This document shows positions 24,806 to 33,748 of a DNA stretch of 64,000 bases, piece after piece. The notes under the pieces were generated by a model, which saw nothing but the letters and a program-made list of their open reading frames with translations, did not search any database and was not told the DNA's origin. Each line of letters starts with the position of its first letter. The first letter of the stretch is position 1. Both the position numbers and the translations under genes were made by a program. This stretch comes from JAVJRN01 sp040218415 (lineage in GTDB: Bacteria > Bacteroidota > Bacteroidia > Cytophagales > Cyclobacteriaceae), in contig JAVJRN010000032.1 of assembly GCA_040218415.1 (NCBI GenBank), positions 91,569-155,568 of the forward strand, given 5' to 3'.

Positions 24806-25474
24806 TTAATCAATATTCTGCTGAAAGGTTAGCTTCAAATTACTTAACTCTACGCAACACAAATTTCCAAAACCAACTTCCCCTTTTAAATGGCAGCCAT
24901 TATCAATATCTAAAAGGCTTGTTTCAGAAAAGTCTTGCAACATTTTTTCTATTTCATGTTTCTTTTGGGGGACATGGCCATGAATGATCTTCCTATTACC
25001 AAGCCAATCATAGTCGATTGATTTATACCAGTCTCTTATCCAACAATGGGCGTGTAGATCATCTAATGGGTTATCATTTTCAAAATTCAATCCAGCATGA
25101 ACAAAAACATACTCATGATCAACACTCAATGTTTTCAATTTTGAAAACCATTTTATATATTTTTCGCTCAACTGATTAAAATGACTGATGTTAAAACTTT
25201 TTAAAGTTTCTTCAGCACCAGCAGTCCATTCCTCCAGCTCAATGGAATCAAAAATCATTTCTTCATGATTACCTTTTAATGCAGTTACTTTATATCCGTT
25301 ATTCTGCAGGTCAATAATAGTATCAATCACTTTTTTGCTATTTGGTCCCTTATTGATATAATCACCTAAAAGAATTAGCTCATCCTCTTTTGAGTATCCA
25401 ATCTTATTGAGCAATTCCTGAAAAGTGATCGCACAACCATGTATATCCGAAATAGCATATTTTTTAGTTTTCAT
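24806..25474 (-). CDS. Calcineurin-like serine/threonine phosphatase
   Basis: 222 residues with the full metallophosphoesterase signature: SDIHGC (metal-binding Asp and His, residues 8-13), GDYINKGPNS (about 37-46), LKGNHEEM (about 69-76), HAGLNF and a late HGHVPQ. The GD-x-x-x-(R/K)G and GNHE forms place it with small PP2A/PrpE/ApaH-type bacterial phosphatases. Substrate unknown. Isolated single gene in the island. Confidence 0.88.
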   Translation of the reverse strand: MKTKKYAISDIHGCAITFQELLNKIGYSKEDELILLGDYINKGPNSKKVIDTIIDLQNNGYKVTALKGNHEEMIFDSIELEEWTAGAEETLKSFNISHFNQLSEKYIKWFSKLKTLSVDHEYVFVHAGLNFENDNPLDDLHAHCWIRDWYKSIDYDWLGNRKIIHGHVPQKKHEIEKMLQDFSETSLLDIDNGCHLKGEVGFGNLCCVELSNLKLTFQQNID

Positions 25475-25573
25475 CTTGCAAATGTTTTATCGGTATGATG
25501 CCCCCAGTAGTCTTATGATTTTTTAGATCTGTTGTTTGCCTGTCTATTTCCCACACACTCTATTGCACTCTCC

Positions 25574-25894
25574 TTAGTCTCTTTCAAATTCATAGTCTCT
25601 TTCAACTTTTGCAATTCTTGTTTTGAATGCACTGTACCAATCTTTTCGACCTTTTTCTCTTGCAATCGAATGATCCGTATTTTCCTTCCACTTTTTTATT
25701 GACTCCAAATCTTTCCAATATGAAACCGTAATGCCAAGTTCATTTCTTGCGAATTCAACACCCAAAAAACCATCTTGAACTTTTGCTAACTCCACCATCT
25801 TATCGGCTTCTTCAGAGTAGTTATCATTAATGGTGGTTCTCATTGAAGAAAAGATAACTGCATAATAAGGAGGTTTAGGTGTATTTGCTATCAT
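25574..25894 (-). CDS. ABM-type (antibiotic biosynthesis monooxygenase) protein
   Basis: 106 residues, the normal single-domain length. Features: PYYAVIFSSMRT, then DKMVELAKVQDGFLGVEFARNELGITVSYWKDLESIKKWKENTDHSIAREKGRKDWYSAFKTRIAKVERDYEF. The GF-G-E---------SYW-----I--WK----H--A---G----Y pattern is that of the dimeric alpha-beta barrel fold. Such proteins act as small oxygenases or quinol/heme-handling enzymes; the substrate is unknown. Its upstream spacer (25918-25950) has a TATCCGC core like the T repeats. Confidence 0.85.
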   Translation of the reverse strand: MIANTPKPPYYAVIFSSMRTTINDNYSEEADKMVELAKVQDGFLGVEFARNELGITVSYWKDLESIKKWKENTDHSIAREKGRKDWYSAFKTRIAKVERDYEFERD

Positions 25895-25950
25895 TGTTTA
25901 TAAGCTAAGTTTGGTTTTAGGTGGTGTTGTAGGCAGTGATATCCGCGCAA

Positions 25951-26445
25951 TTATTTGGTTTCATACAATTTCACCACCGTTTGAAAGTCGGTCGAATCGT
26001 TTATTTCATAAAAGTAGTCCAACTGCCATTTTTGAGCACTCTCCGCTTGTTTATTTTTCGGATTGTCCCAATTCGGATAGAGTCGGAATGCTCTTTTACC
26101 TTCCTTTTTAGCTGTTGAGATTATACCTTTTTTAATCAGCACGGATTTGGGGAAAACAAATTGTCCGCATTCTTTTTCAGTTCTTACGTTCACAGCATAA
26201 AAATCAAATGGTTCATTTTCATTAAGCGGTTCAATGATACCGCTATTATTCCTTTTCCAAAAGGTCACAAACTGTCCTGTTTTTTTAGGTGTAATTTTTG
26301 AGTTTCGACTTATTATTTTCCGTCCATTCAATTCAAATCGGCACGCTGCATATTCTTTGTTCTCCACTTCCGTTTGGAAGCCCGTCATTTTCAGTCCGCA
26401 ATTGTCATAAACTTCTGTCTTTATTTGGTTCAAAGTACTGTCCAT
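25951..26445 (-). CDS. MepB family protein
   Basis: 164 residues. YAACRFELNGRKIISRNSKITPKKTGQFVTFWKRNNSGIIEPLNENEPFDFYAVNVRTEKECGQFVFPKSVLIKKGIIST and a late AFRLYPNWDNPKNKQAESAQKWQLDYFYEI are the conserved blocks of MepB, first named in the staphylococcal mepRAB operon. The function of MepB is unclear. Here it is alone, without mepA or mepR, so a role in drug efflux should not be assumed. Confidence 0.88.
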   Translation of the reverse strand: MDSTLNQIKTEVYDNCGLKMTGFQTEVENKEYAACRFELNGRKIISRNSKITPKKTGQFVTFWKRNNSGIIEPLNENEPFDFYAVNVRTEKECGQFVFPKSVLIKKGIISTAKKEGKRAFRLYPNWDNPKNKQAESAQKWQLDYFYEINDSTDFQTVVKLYETK

Positions 26446-26882
26446 TTTACTTGTTCAGCTTGATTTAAATTTGGAACGAAATTTTGTTTACTATTGATTA
26501 CCTCTCTTGACTTCACTGCGCTGTGTTTTGAAATTATGGTTACCTCCCAAACTGCACCTAGCTACCCCTCACAAAGCGTAACATCTAATCCGCTTTCTTA
26601 ATGTTGTACATTTCTTATAGCCATGAACAACGCTACAAATAATAAATACCAATCGACCCCTTCTATGCCCCGACATAATCTTTGGCACTGATATAAAGAT
26701 AGTTTTCAGGCTTTTCTGCCCAACCAGCATACACAAGCTGTATAATTGTCCTTGTTCTTGAATGAAAATAAGGCAACAATTAGCGTTAGAGATAAAGGTT
26801 TAAATGCTTTCAATCTTAGATTTTATGTTGGTTTTACAATGGGTGTATACGCACTACACGCTTTTTTTGTCCACAGTTTAAA
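26446..26882. other. Intergenic region, possible gene relic
   Basis: 437 bp. One T-like core, TAATCCGC, is near 26585. A short minus-strand frame ending VYAGWAEKPENYLYISAKDY just before a stop near 26675 has no start or family. Otherwise I see nothing. Confidence 0.4.
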
Positions 26883-27317
26883 TTATTCGTAGATGTCAAA
26901 TTTATTAGCGACAGATTCCATTAATTCTTTATTAGAGAAATCATCTTCAGTCATTTCCGAAAGTGTTTCTAGGAAAATATCAAACTCTCCATTTTTAAAT
27001 ATGGTAAGCATTTTTCCACCTTCCCTACAAATGGCTTCATGCCACACGTTTGGTGCAACTGTAATGGTATCGCCTTCTTTCAGAATTATTGTCTCATCAT
27101 CAAAAACAAGCTCCATTTCGCCAAGCAACATGTAAAAAACCTCCGTCATCAATTTATGATGATGCCGCTTTAAATGAAACCCTGGTTTTAGAGTGTCCTC
27201 AATTAGGCATAATTCCCCATTCGTGTCTCTGGATGATAGTTTAACAAAGCAGTGGTCTTGCGAGTAATTGTAATTCTCCCCTTCTCCTTTTTTAATGTAT
27301 TTTTTGGACTCAATCAT
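26883..27317 (-). CDS. Cupin-domain protein
   Basis: 144 residues. The cupin metal site is clear: GFHLKRHHHKLMTEVFYMLLGEMELVFDDETIILKEGDTITVAPNVWHEAI. This gives motif 1 (H-H------E, residues about 55-64) and motif 2 (final H). A single-domain cupin could be a small-molecule isomerase, dioxygenase or sensor. No partner gene indicates which. Isolated gene in the island. Confidence 0.85.
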   Translation of the reverse strand: MIESKKYIKKGEGENYNYSQDHCFVKLSSRDTNGELCLIEDTLKPGFHLKRHHHKLMTEVFYMLLGEMELVFDDETIILKEGDTITVAPNVWHEAICREGGKMLTIFKNGEFDIFLETLSEMTEDDFSNKELMESVANKFDIYE

Positions 27318-27672
27318 TTCTATTAATATTTGTATACCACGAATATCTGTGAATTTTATACCGACAGCTAATAAACAGCGCTAAAGTAGTGAAATTTTCC
27401 CTGTGATAGATTCACGGTCGAGTTGTGGCGAAACTTGCTTTCAGAAAGATAAAATCCCCATTGTTACTTCCTAAAATCAAATGACTTTGGTGAGTCATGA
27501 TCGCATAAGCATAGACCTCAAACCCTGTATTTTTCTGACTATACTCAAGGCTTCTCCCTCACTACAATACGAATAATCTAAAGCTATTGGATCCTACAAT
27601 TTGTTGCAAAAATGACATGCTTACATTGTATGGCTATGCTTTTCATGTATTAAACACAAAGGCTATAAAAAC
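27318..27672. other. Intergenic region without recognisable features
   Basis: About 355 bp between the cupin gene and the terminator of the type IX operon. I see no frame with coding character. Confidence 0.4.
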
Positions 27673-27704
27673 AAAAAAAATAGGTAGGTGTCTGTAAAAC
27701 CTAC
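27673..27704 (-). terminator. Intrinsic terminator of the surface-protein operon
   Basis: On the minus strand, stem GTAGGT/ACCTAC (9-nt loop) followed within a few bases by eight T. It is placed about 95 bp after the stop of the type IX-exported protein. Confidence 0.7.
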
Positions 27705-27800
27705 ACCCAATGAGAGTTTCTTGTTCGCATTATTCTATCAAAAAGCTCAGATCGCATATTCATTTTAATGTTTGATAGGCATCTTTTTATTCTACTAATC

Positions 27801-30239
27801 CTATTCCTTGATTAATTTAATTTTCTGCTGTTCAAACTCAATAAGATACAGTCCCTTTGTAAATCGAGAAATATCTATTGTATTCTTTCCGCTTTTCAAT
27901 TTTCCAATGGTAATACGTTCACCTGATAGGTTATAAATCATATAATCAGATTCCATATCAACAAATAATGTGATATCTTTTTTTGCTGGATTAGGATAAA
28001 TTTTAATATCCTTCGACGTACGGCTGGCTAATGGTTCAATGACCGTGAAAGTGAAAAATTCAGTTATAATGCAACCCAATTCGTTAGTTATTTCAACGGA
28101 AACGACATGTTCACCCGGAATGTCAAACGAAACCAAAATCTCATTGGTAGTTTGACCATCCTGCCATAGGTAGTCATATCCTTCGGGTAGAGATAACAAG
28201 ATTTCATCCTGTATCGCAATGGTGGAATCCAACCATTCAAACTCAATATGGGTTCTAGAGTCCTTGACATAGATACTATCAAGTCTTGAGCGACATCCGC
28301 GATTATCCAGAGAATAAGCATAGTACATGCCAAATTCTCTCGCGAATCTTAACGATCCCGTCTCTCCATCAGTCCAAATGACTTCATTGTTAGAGGTTGA
28401 CTCTGCACGCAATAGTATTTGCTGCTCCTCGCATAATGTGACTGTGTCTTCCCATATTGTTAAGGGAGGTGGTGGATAAACTAGCAGTGATTGAATATTA
28501 CTCTTGGCTTCACAGCCATTGTTTTCAAAAATGACGGAGCTTGGTTTATTATCATTGAATATCACGTAATAAAATTTACCATCGAATTCTGTTGAAGTGG
28601 TTCCCGGCACAATCCAGCGAGTGTTAAATTCTAGATCTGTATCCATGAGTCGAATTGTATCTCCACTACAGAATTGTTGTTTAAGGTCTGTTTGAAACTT
28701 AGGGGTCTCTATTGAGACAAACGTTACATTTACTGTTTTACTAAATTTCTCAAAGCCGTTACAATTCTTAGCCAAAAACTTATACCCCCCCGATTCTTTG
28801 GGAGAATATGAAGTATTAACCGCACCTTCAATGGGTTCATCATTAAAATACCATTGAATATCCTTGTTGGTAATGGAAGAAAGACTGAACTTGAAATTTT
28901 GGTTAGAACATATCGAAAGATCATCCCTATAGTCGAATTCAACATCTACAAACTCAAACGTTTCATAACGGGCTACATCGATTAAATTATCCTCGTGACA
29001 GTTCCAATAGTGCAATTGATAGAATCCTGACCCAGTAATATCCAAATAATAGTTATTGGCTCCTGGAATTATTTCACCATCCTTGATCCATTCATATTTA
29101 AAGTACACAGATGATAAAGGTGATTCTTGATAAGACTCCCCCTCACAATAATCTACAATACCCTTGAATTCCATGACTTTTCCTGTGAAGCTTGGATTGG
29201 ACGAAATATCTTTTATTCTAATAAGACCGTTTTCTGTTGAAGCCCAGACTGATAAATCGCAGTGCATATCGGTCATTGATAATTGATTTACTTTGACATT
29301 ACCAACTTCTTCCATTAGTTGTGTTTCATAATTAGAGTCCCATTTTATATTTTCAGTTATGTAGAGACCACTATTCGTAGCTGTTAAAATCATACGGGGA
29401 ATATTCAAGTTTGTGAACAATCCATAAAGAATCATGTCATTAACAGGAATGTTATCAATCAGCACCTTTACTTCAGAGTTACATCCCCCAAAATGATGCT
29501 TCAAGCCCCTATTACTTCCATAGAAATTGGAAGCACTCTGAAAATCGTAACCTCCATTGTAGTATCGGTTATTAGGTATCAATATTCCATCCGCGACAAC
29601 TTCATTTGTGAAGTGTTCTGGAATCGAGAGGAATCCACTAGATATATTAACGCTCACGCTATAATAATCAACCCTAGTGTTTTTTACAACCTCAGTGCAA
29701 TACGTAAACCCATTGGTGATGGTAGTTTTGTTAGCTCCATGATTTCGAGATAGTAATCTCACTTCTTTGTCTCTAATACCTGCTTCGCTAAATTTCCCTT
29801 TTGATGAATCGTAGACGTATTCTCCATTTTCAGTACCAATATATGGGAAACTAAACGAATTGATTCGCGCCGCATCAAGCCCTTTTGAAACTCCCATAAT
29901 CTCCACCATACCATTAGTATATCTAAGCAAAGAGTCAGCTTCAGTTGCAATAAAAAACTGATCCTGATTAATGACCTGTACATCCGTGAAATTGTATGCC
30001 GAATAGACACTAAAATGATCTGTAAGCTCTTCAAGTTCCGGTATTGAACTAATATAGAAGACCCTACCACTTGCAGTAATTGCAATACCTGTGGTGTCAT
30101 TAAAATCTGAAGCAACGAATTCTTCATTAGGAAGGAATATCTGATCAACCGTGAAAATGGATTGGCCGGCCAGAATAGATGAATAACAACTAGACAGAAT
30201 AATGATATATACTTTCAATTTTCCTTGCAGGGTATTCAT
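27801..30239 (-). CDS. Large secreted protein with type IX sorting domain
   Basis: 812 residues from MNTLQGKLKVYIIILSSCYSSILAG, a signal peptide; a 12-residue longer frame exists but overlaps the upstream gene. The body has an N-terminal propeller-like region, then Ig/PKD-like beta domains rich in paired Cys (WNCHEDN, CSNQNFKF, KNCNGFEKF, FENNGCEAKS, LDNRGCRSRLD, ITNELGCIIT). The last 80 residues are a type A type IX sorting domain: KIYPNPAKKDITLFV ... YNLSGERI ... GLYLIEFEQQKIKLIKE. So it should be exported across the outer membrane and anchored or released. Third gene of a three-gene operon. Confidence 0.85.
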   Translation of the reverse strand: MNTLQGKLKVYIIILSSCYSSILAGQSIFTVDQIFLPNEEFVASDFNDTTGIAITASGRVFYISSIPELEELTDHFSVYSAYNFTDVQVINQDQFFIATEADSLLRYTNGMVEIMGVSKGLDAARINSFSFPYIGTENGEYVYDSSKGKFSEAGIRDKEVRLLSRNHGANKTTITNGFTYCTEVVKNTRVDYYSVSVNISSGFLSIPEHFTNEVVADGILIPNNRYYNGGYDFQSASNFYGSNRGLKHHFGGCNSEVKVLIDNIPVNDMILYGLFTNLNIPRMILTATNSGLYITENIKWDSNYETQLMEEVGNVKVNQLSMTDMHCDLSVWASTENGLIRIKDISSNPSFTGKVMEFKGIVDYCEGESYQESPLSSVYFKYEWIKDGEIIPGANNYYLDITGSGFYQLHYWNCHEDNLIDVARYETFEFVDVEFDYRDDLSICSNQNFKFSLSSITNKDIQWYFNDEPIEGAVNTSYSPKESGGYKFLAKNCNGFEKFSKTVNVTFVSIETPKFQTDLKQQFCSGDTIRLMDTDLEFNTRWIVPGTTSTEFDGKFYYVIFNDNKPSSVIFENNGCEAKSNIQSLLVYPPPPLTIWEDTVTLCEEQQILLRAESTSNNEVIWTDGETGSLRFAREFGMYYAYSLDNRGCRSRLDSIYVKDSRTHIEFEWLDSTIAIQDEILLSLPEGYDYLWQDGQTTNEILVSFDIPGEHVVSVEITNELGCIITEFFTFTVIEPLASRTSKDIKIYPNPAKKDITLFVDMESDYMIYNLSGERITIGKLKSGKNTIDISRFTKGLYLIEFEQQKIKLIKE

Positions 30240-30246
30240 AGCTCTG

Positions 30247-31161
30247 TCAATTTGTAATTGCAATTTCCTGAGCACTAATCGTTTCCAAATTGTTCATAAC
30301 TAGCATTATTTTAAATTGCCCCGTACCTTGTAGTTGAGGAATTTTCACTACTAATCTGTTAAATGAAAGAGAAGATACCTCCGCTTGAAATTTCAACCCT
30401 TCGGAATTAACAAAAAAAACATCGATGCGACCTGAGTAAAAATTATTTCCGGTTATTTCTATTAATGATTCAAAATTTGCATCAGTTGGAGTAATATTTA
30501 TTATTTCAGGCTTATAGAGATTGAATGAATCATGAAACTCCGAATCATTACCTGCTAATGAGACTATTATTATTGGATTTTCGTTGGTTAGCGTGGAAGG
30601 AGTAATCACTGTTAATTCGTATTGACTGTGTGAAATTATTGATGCATTAATTCCACCTATTTGTACTTTTACATTTCGGTCTATTCTCCCAAAATTCTCA
30701 CCTGTTATTGTTACTACCTCACCCAAATGTCCGCTTTTCGGCGTAAAATCAATCAATTCTGGACCGTTGCTCCCGAGACTATTGAAATTCACATTTTCCC
30801 CGTAAACTATAAATTCATTTGTTTCGATAAAAGCTCGAACAAAATATGAAACACCTTCTTTGAGGGTTATATCAATTATTTCTGAAAATTCATTCGATTG
30901 AATGTTTTCCGAGTATATAACACGGTCACTAAATTCAAGGATTGGGTTTTTATTTTCTCGCCAGACAAACCCGTAGTTTATTATTTCAAAATTTCCTCGA
31001 AATATTATTTCTGCATTGAATTCTGCTCCTTTAGAGGTAATGTCTTTCACAGCGAGTGTATTCAGTCTTGGATAATCTCTGCTTGTTAATTCATCTTCAG
31101 TGCAGTTTACTAATAAGGCTAATAAGAATATCAGCAATGCATTTCTTAATAAGTATTTCAT
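30247..31161 (-). CDS. IPT/TIG-domain lipoprotein
   Basis: 304 residues with a lipoprotein signal (MKYLLRNALLIFLLALLVNCTED, Cys 20). An N-terminal fibronectin-like part (TLAVKDITSKGAEFNAEIIFRGNFEIINYGFVWRENKNP) is followed by two IPT/TIG domains (DFTPKSGHLGEVVTITGENFGR and NITPTDANFESLIEITGNNFYSG). These Ig-like folds occur in surface-exposed lipoproteins of Bacteroidota. It overlaps the upstream barrel gene by 4 bp and precedes the sorting-domain protein by 7 bp. Confidence 0.82.
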   Translation of the reverse strand: MKYLLRNALLIFLLALLVNCTEDELTSRDYPRLNTLAVKDITSKGAEFNAEIIFRGNFEIINYGFVWRENKNPILEFSDRVIYSENIQSNEFSEIIDITLKEGVSYFVRAFIETNEFIVYGENVNFNSLGSNGPELIDFTPKSGHLGEVVTITGENFGRIDRNVKVQIGGINASIISHSQYELTVITPSTLTNENPIIIVSLAGNDSEFHDSFNLYKPEIINITPTDANFESLIEITGNNFYSGRIDVFFVNSEGLKFQAEVSSLSFNRLVVKIPQLQGTGQFKIMLVMNNLETISAQEIAITN

Positions 31162-32366
31162 TTTTTTAATAGAATCAGATTTAAAGAGATTCGATTATTG
31201 TTGGCTTTGAAACCTACTGTTTGATTAAATGAGGACATCTGAAAATACCGGAGAGCTATACTTCCCCTGAACTTCTGATATGATTTAAGAATTCCAACCC
31301 CACCCCAAAAACCAATTTGATTGTCATTTATTTCAAAAGCGACACCTTCAGGAAACGTACTCACCACATTTCCATTGACTCGCTCACTGAGAAGCTTAGT
31401 ATTTGAGCTCAGGTTATAGTCATAATTAATACCGGCTTGTAAGTAAACACCATACTTCTTTTCAGGAAAAGAATACTTCATCGAAAATGGAATTGTAAGA
31501 GTAGATAATTCAATGAAGGTATCGTGGTATTCTGTAGGTGATTCTGATATAAATTCTGTAGGTGATTCTAATATAACTAAAGAAGAATAGCTTGATTTTA
31601 AGAAATGAAATTCTCCTTGAAAAGATATTTTTTCAGTGATTCGTGGAAAAGAAAATGCAAAAAGCACCCCAATAGATGGATCAACGGAACTGTACGAATC
31701 ATCCAAATAATAAAAAAATCCTGAGCGAGCACTAGTTTGAATTTGAGATTTTGATAGGCCGACAGTTACTCCGAAATCAAACTTTGTTTGAGGTTTACTT
31801 GCTTTGAACTCGGTAAATTCTGAGCCTTTGCACTTGTTGTATTTAATAATCAATCGTGTTAGACTTTTTTCATCGAACTTAATGTTCGCTGTTTGTGCAT
31901 TTGAGTTTGGAAAGCAATCGCTGATGAGGTAGGATAGAATGCCTCTCCACTTGCTAGTTTCTTTTGTTCCAACTTTTCCGTTAATCTCTACTTTTTCAAC
32001 TCTTGATTCTAATTCGAAGTATGATGTATCCTTTTTTATGTAAAACTTGCCTTTTGACATAAACAGGCTGATATCTCCATCAACTAGAACTTCTACGAAA
32101 GAGCCATCAATTATTTTAGAAGAAAAGAATTTATCATTGTTATATCCGAACCCTAATATTTGAATTGGGTAATATTCTGTTTCGTCTTGTTCACCTCTGA
32201 AAATGCAAGATTCATAATTCTTGGAGTTTGACCGATAGTCCACCTGACCTTGAATGGTATCGTTATCAAGAGTGATAATAAACCCACTTCTGAAATCGTT
32301 CTGTCCGTATGAACTACCAACAATAATAAGCAGCAATATTAGAGTTAGCCTGATCTTTTTATGCAT
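31158..32366 (-). CDS. Outer-membrane beta-barrel protein, first gene of the operon
   Basis: 402 residues. Signal peptide MHKKIRLTLILLLIIVGSSYG, then FRSGFIITLDNDTIQGQVDYRSNSKNYESCIFRGEQDETEYYPIQILGFGYNNDKFF, a periplasmic plug-like domain common in Bacteroidota. The C-terminal half reads as a porin-like barrel (FDFGVTVGLSKSQIQTSARSG ... IGVLFAFSFPRITEKISFQGEF ... ISLNLILLKK with a terminal hydrophobic strand). Together with the lipoprotein and the type IX-exported protein it may form a surface complex. Confidence 0.75.
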   Translation of the reverse strand: MHKKIRLTLILLLIIVGSSYGQNDFRSGFIITLDNDTIQGQVDYRSNSKNYESCIFRGEQDETEYYPIQILGFGYNNDKFFSSKIIDGSFVEVLVDGDISLFMSKGKFYIKKDTSYFELESRVEKVEINGKVGTKETSKWRGILSYLISDCFPNSNAQTANIKFDEKSLTRLIIKYNKCKGSEFTEFKASKPQTKFDFGVTVGLSKSQIQTSARSGFFYYLDDSYSSVDPSIGVLFAFSFPRITEKISFQGEFHFLKSSYSSLVILESPTEFISESPTEYHDTFIELSTLTIPFSMKYSFPEKKYGVYLQAGINYDYNLSSNTKLLSERVNGNVVSTFPEGVAFEINDNQIGFWGGVGILKSYQKFRGSIALRYFQMSSFNQTVGFKANNNRISLNLILLKK

Positions 32367-32504
32367 ACCGCAATTATATATAAAAAAATTTATTTATGAG
32401 CAATGAAGTTTAACCGGTATTATGTTGACTTTAAACTTTATGGATCAACATATGGCTAGCAAGTTGAAAACTTAGCTTTTAGGAATCCTCGTCGCAAACG
32501 AGGA

Positions 32505-32975
32505 CTAGAGAGGTATTAGCTTTTTATAATCATACTTTTCGTATTCTTTTGTCTTTTCCTCCTTAAGCTTTAACAAATCATTTTTCACTTGTACTCGGTA
32601 CCAGTATTCAGGCTTAGTATGCGAGAATGAACTGATTTTTAAAACTACGTCTGTGTTTAATTTTCTCTTACCAGTTAAGTACATATGAAGATTCCCATCT
32701 TTCATTCCAAAGTATTCAGCCAATTCCTTTTTAGTAATTTGGAGAGCTTTCAAGTACATCTTTACAAAATCTAATATATCAAGGACTTCACTTTCCTCAA
32801 CGTCATCTCGTTCTATATAATCTTCGAGCCTATATTCTATAGAGAGCAGCTTGTTCCTAATCTTTCTTTCTTTTGATTGTTTCTCAGAATGATCTTTAAT
32901 GAACTTATTAATGTTCTTTAGTTTTTTATCATTCCATAAATCATTGGGTAGTATTTCAGTCTTTTTCATGCTCAA
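32505..32975 (-). CDS. XRE-family antitoxin-like protein
   Basis: 156 residues. A charged N-terminal half (KKLKNINKFIKDHSEKQSKERKIRNKLLSIEYRLEDYIERDDVEESEVLDILDF) precedes a HTH (LKALQITKKELAEYFGMKDGNLHMYLTGKRKLNTDVVLKISSFSHTKPEYWYRVQ), which resembles HigA antitoxins. It overlaps the GNAT-like gene by 4 bp. It probably binds the GNAT-like partner and the palindrome at 33509-33533. Confidence 0.75.
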   Translation of the reverse strand: MSMKKTEILPNDLWNDKKLKNINKFIKDHSEKQSKERKIRNKLLSIEYRLEDYIERDDVEESEVLDILDFVKMYLKALQITKKELAEYFGMKDGNLHMYLTGKRKLNTDVVLKISSFSHTKPEYWYRVQVKNDLLKLKEEKTKEYEKYDYKKLIPL

Positions 32976-33478
32976 AATTTTAAATATTCATCAATGAGTT
33001 TTTCACTACCTTCAGGTATAATTATCATAGTTTTTGATTCCCCGAGTCTTACTGCATGATATTTTCTACTGTACAATTCCATAAGCTTCATTTCGTCATC
33101 TTCATTTTCTTCAAGCACATCGAATGCCAGATAACCTTCTTTGCCATTAATATAGCTTTGCCGACAAGCAAAAGCAATCAAACAACCCGCAACTCTATCA
33201 TGCTTTCTGTTTTCACCTCTATTATGGGGCGCAACTTCTACGAAGGCCATATAATCTTGAAATCGATTTTCAGTAATTATAATTAAACAGCCCTCTATCT
33301 GATTCGGAGAGTTGTTAGCAGTAAGTATATATGTATTGGAATTCTTTCCTTTTGAGTTTTTTCTAAAGTTGAACCTCCAAGCGTCAGTAATAGTTGGTAA
33401 GATGGTCTTAATTCTTGCCTCAGTAATTTTAGTTTTTACCGCCGTTTTAGTCGCATTTTCAATGATTTTTACTTTCAT
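32972..33478 (-). CDS. GNAT-fold protein, possible acetyltransferase toxin
   Basis: 168 residues from MKVKIIENAT. The longer frame (from 33520) is rejected because its start lies inside the palindromic operator. The core EGCLIIITENRFQDYMAFVEVAPHNRGENRKHDRVAGCLIAFACRQSYINGKEGYLAFDVLE looks like GNAT motifs A and B: the V-P--RG-----GVAG/GCLIAFA loop would bind acetyl-CoA, although the R/Q-x-x-G-x-G/A loop is unusual (NRGENRKHDRVAG). The C-terminus MELYSRKYHAVRLGESKTMIIIP is GNAT-like. Its pairing with an XRE gene and an autoregulatory palindrome suggests a toxin-antitoxin system, here in toxin-first order. Confidence 0.65.
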   Translation of the reverse strand: MKVKIIENATKTAVKTKITEARIKTILPTITDAWRFNFRKNSKGKNSNTYILTANNSPNQIEGCLIIITENRFQDYMAFVEVAPHNRGENRKHDRVAGCLIAFACRQSYINGKEGYLAFDVLEENEDDEMKLMELYSRKYHAVRLGESKTMIIIPEGSEKLIDEYLKF

Positions 33479-33508
33479 TAATGTCTGCTTGTTTCTACAA
33501 AGGCAGTT

Positions 33509-33533
33509 ATAATTATACAAAGTGTATAATTAT
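33509..33533. promoter_or_regulatory. Perfect palindrome, likely operator of the GNAT/XRE pair
   Basis: 10-bp perfect inverted repeat ATAATTATAC / GTATAATTAT with a 5-nt centre, 31 bp upstream of the chosen GNAT start. Such palindromes over a promoter are typical of antitoxin autoregulation. Its position also argues against the longer reading of the GNAT gene. Confidence 0.7.
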
Positions 33534-33577
33534 TTATGAACACTAATAACCGAATTGCAAAACCGGTAGTACTCGAT

Positions 33578-33675
33578 ATCCGCTATATATTTTGGTTAAA
33601 TCTAAGAGATTTTGAATGCGAAACAAACCATTAATAGCTATGTACTGATAAAACCTCGTGGTGGTACCAGCGCAT
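33578..33675. repeat. Dispersed repeat T, copy B
   Basis: About 98 bp matching copy A (24519-24616), with conserved blocks ATCCGC, TTAAATCTAA, GATTTTGAATGC, AACAAACCATT, AGCTAT and GGTGGTACCAGCGC. It lies between the GNAT/XRE pair and core gene murB, i.e. at the right border of the accessory island. Confidence 0.65.
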
Positions 33676-33748
33676 TGGCGTTGGAATAAAAACTGGCAGA
33701 CCATATAATCCGGTTTTTAGAACAAGATAATTTCCAATCCTCACCCGC

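Noticed and set aside
32972..33520. 182-residue reading of the GNAT-like gene
   Set aside because: Its start codon falls inside the perfect palindrome that is the likely operator; the shorter start gives a normal GNAT N-terminus.
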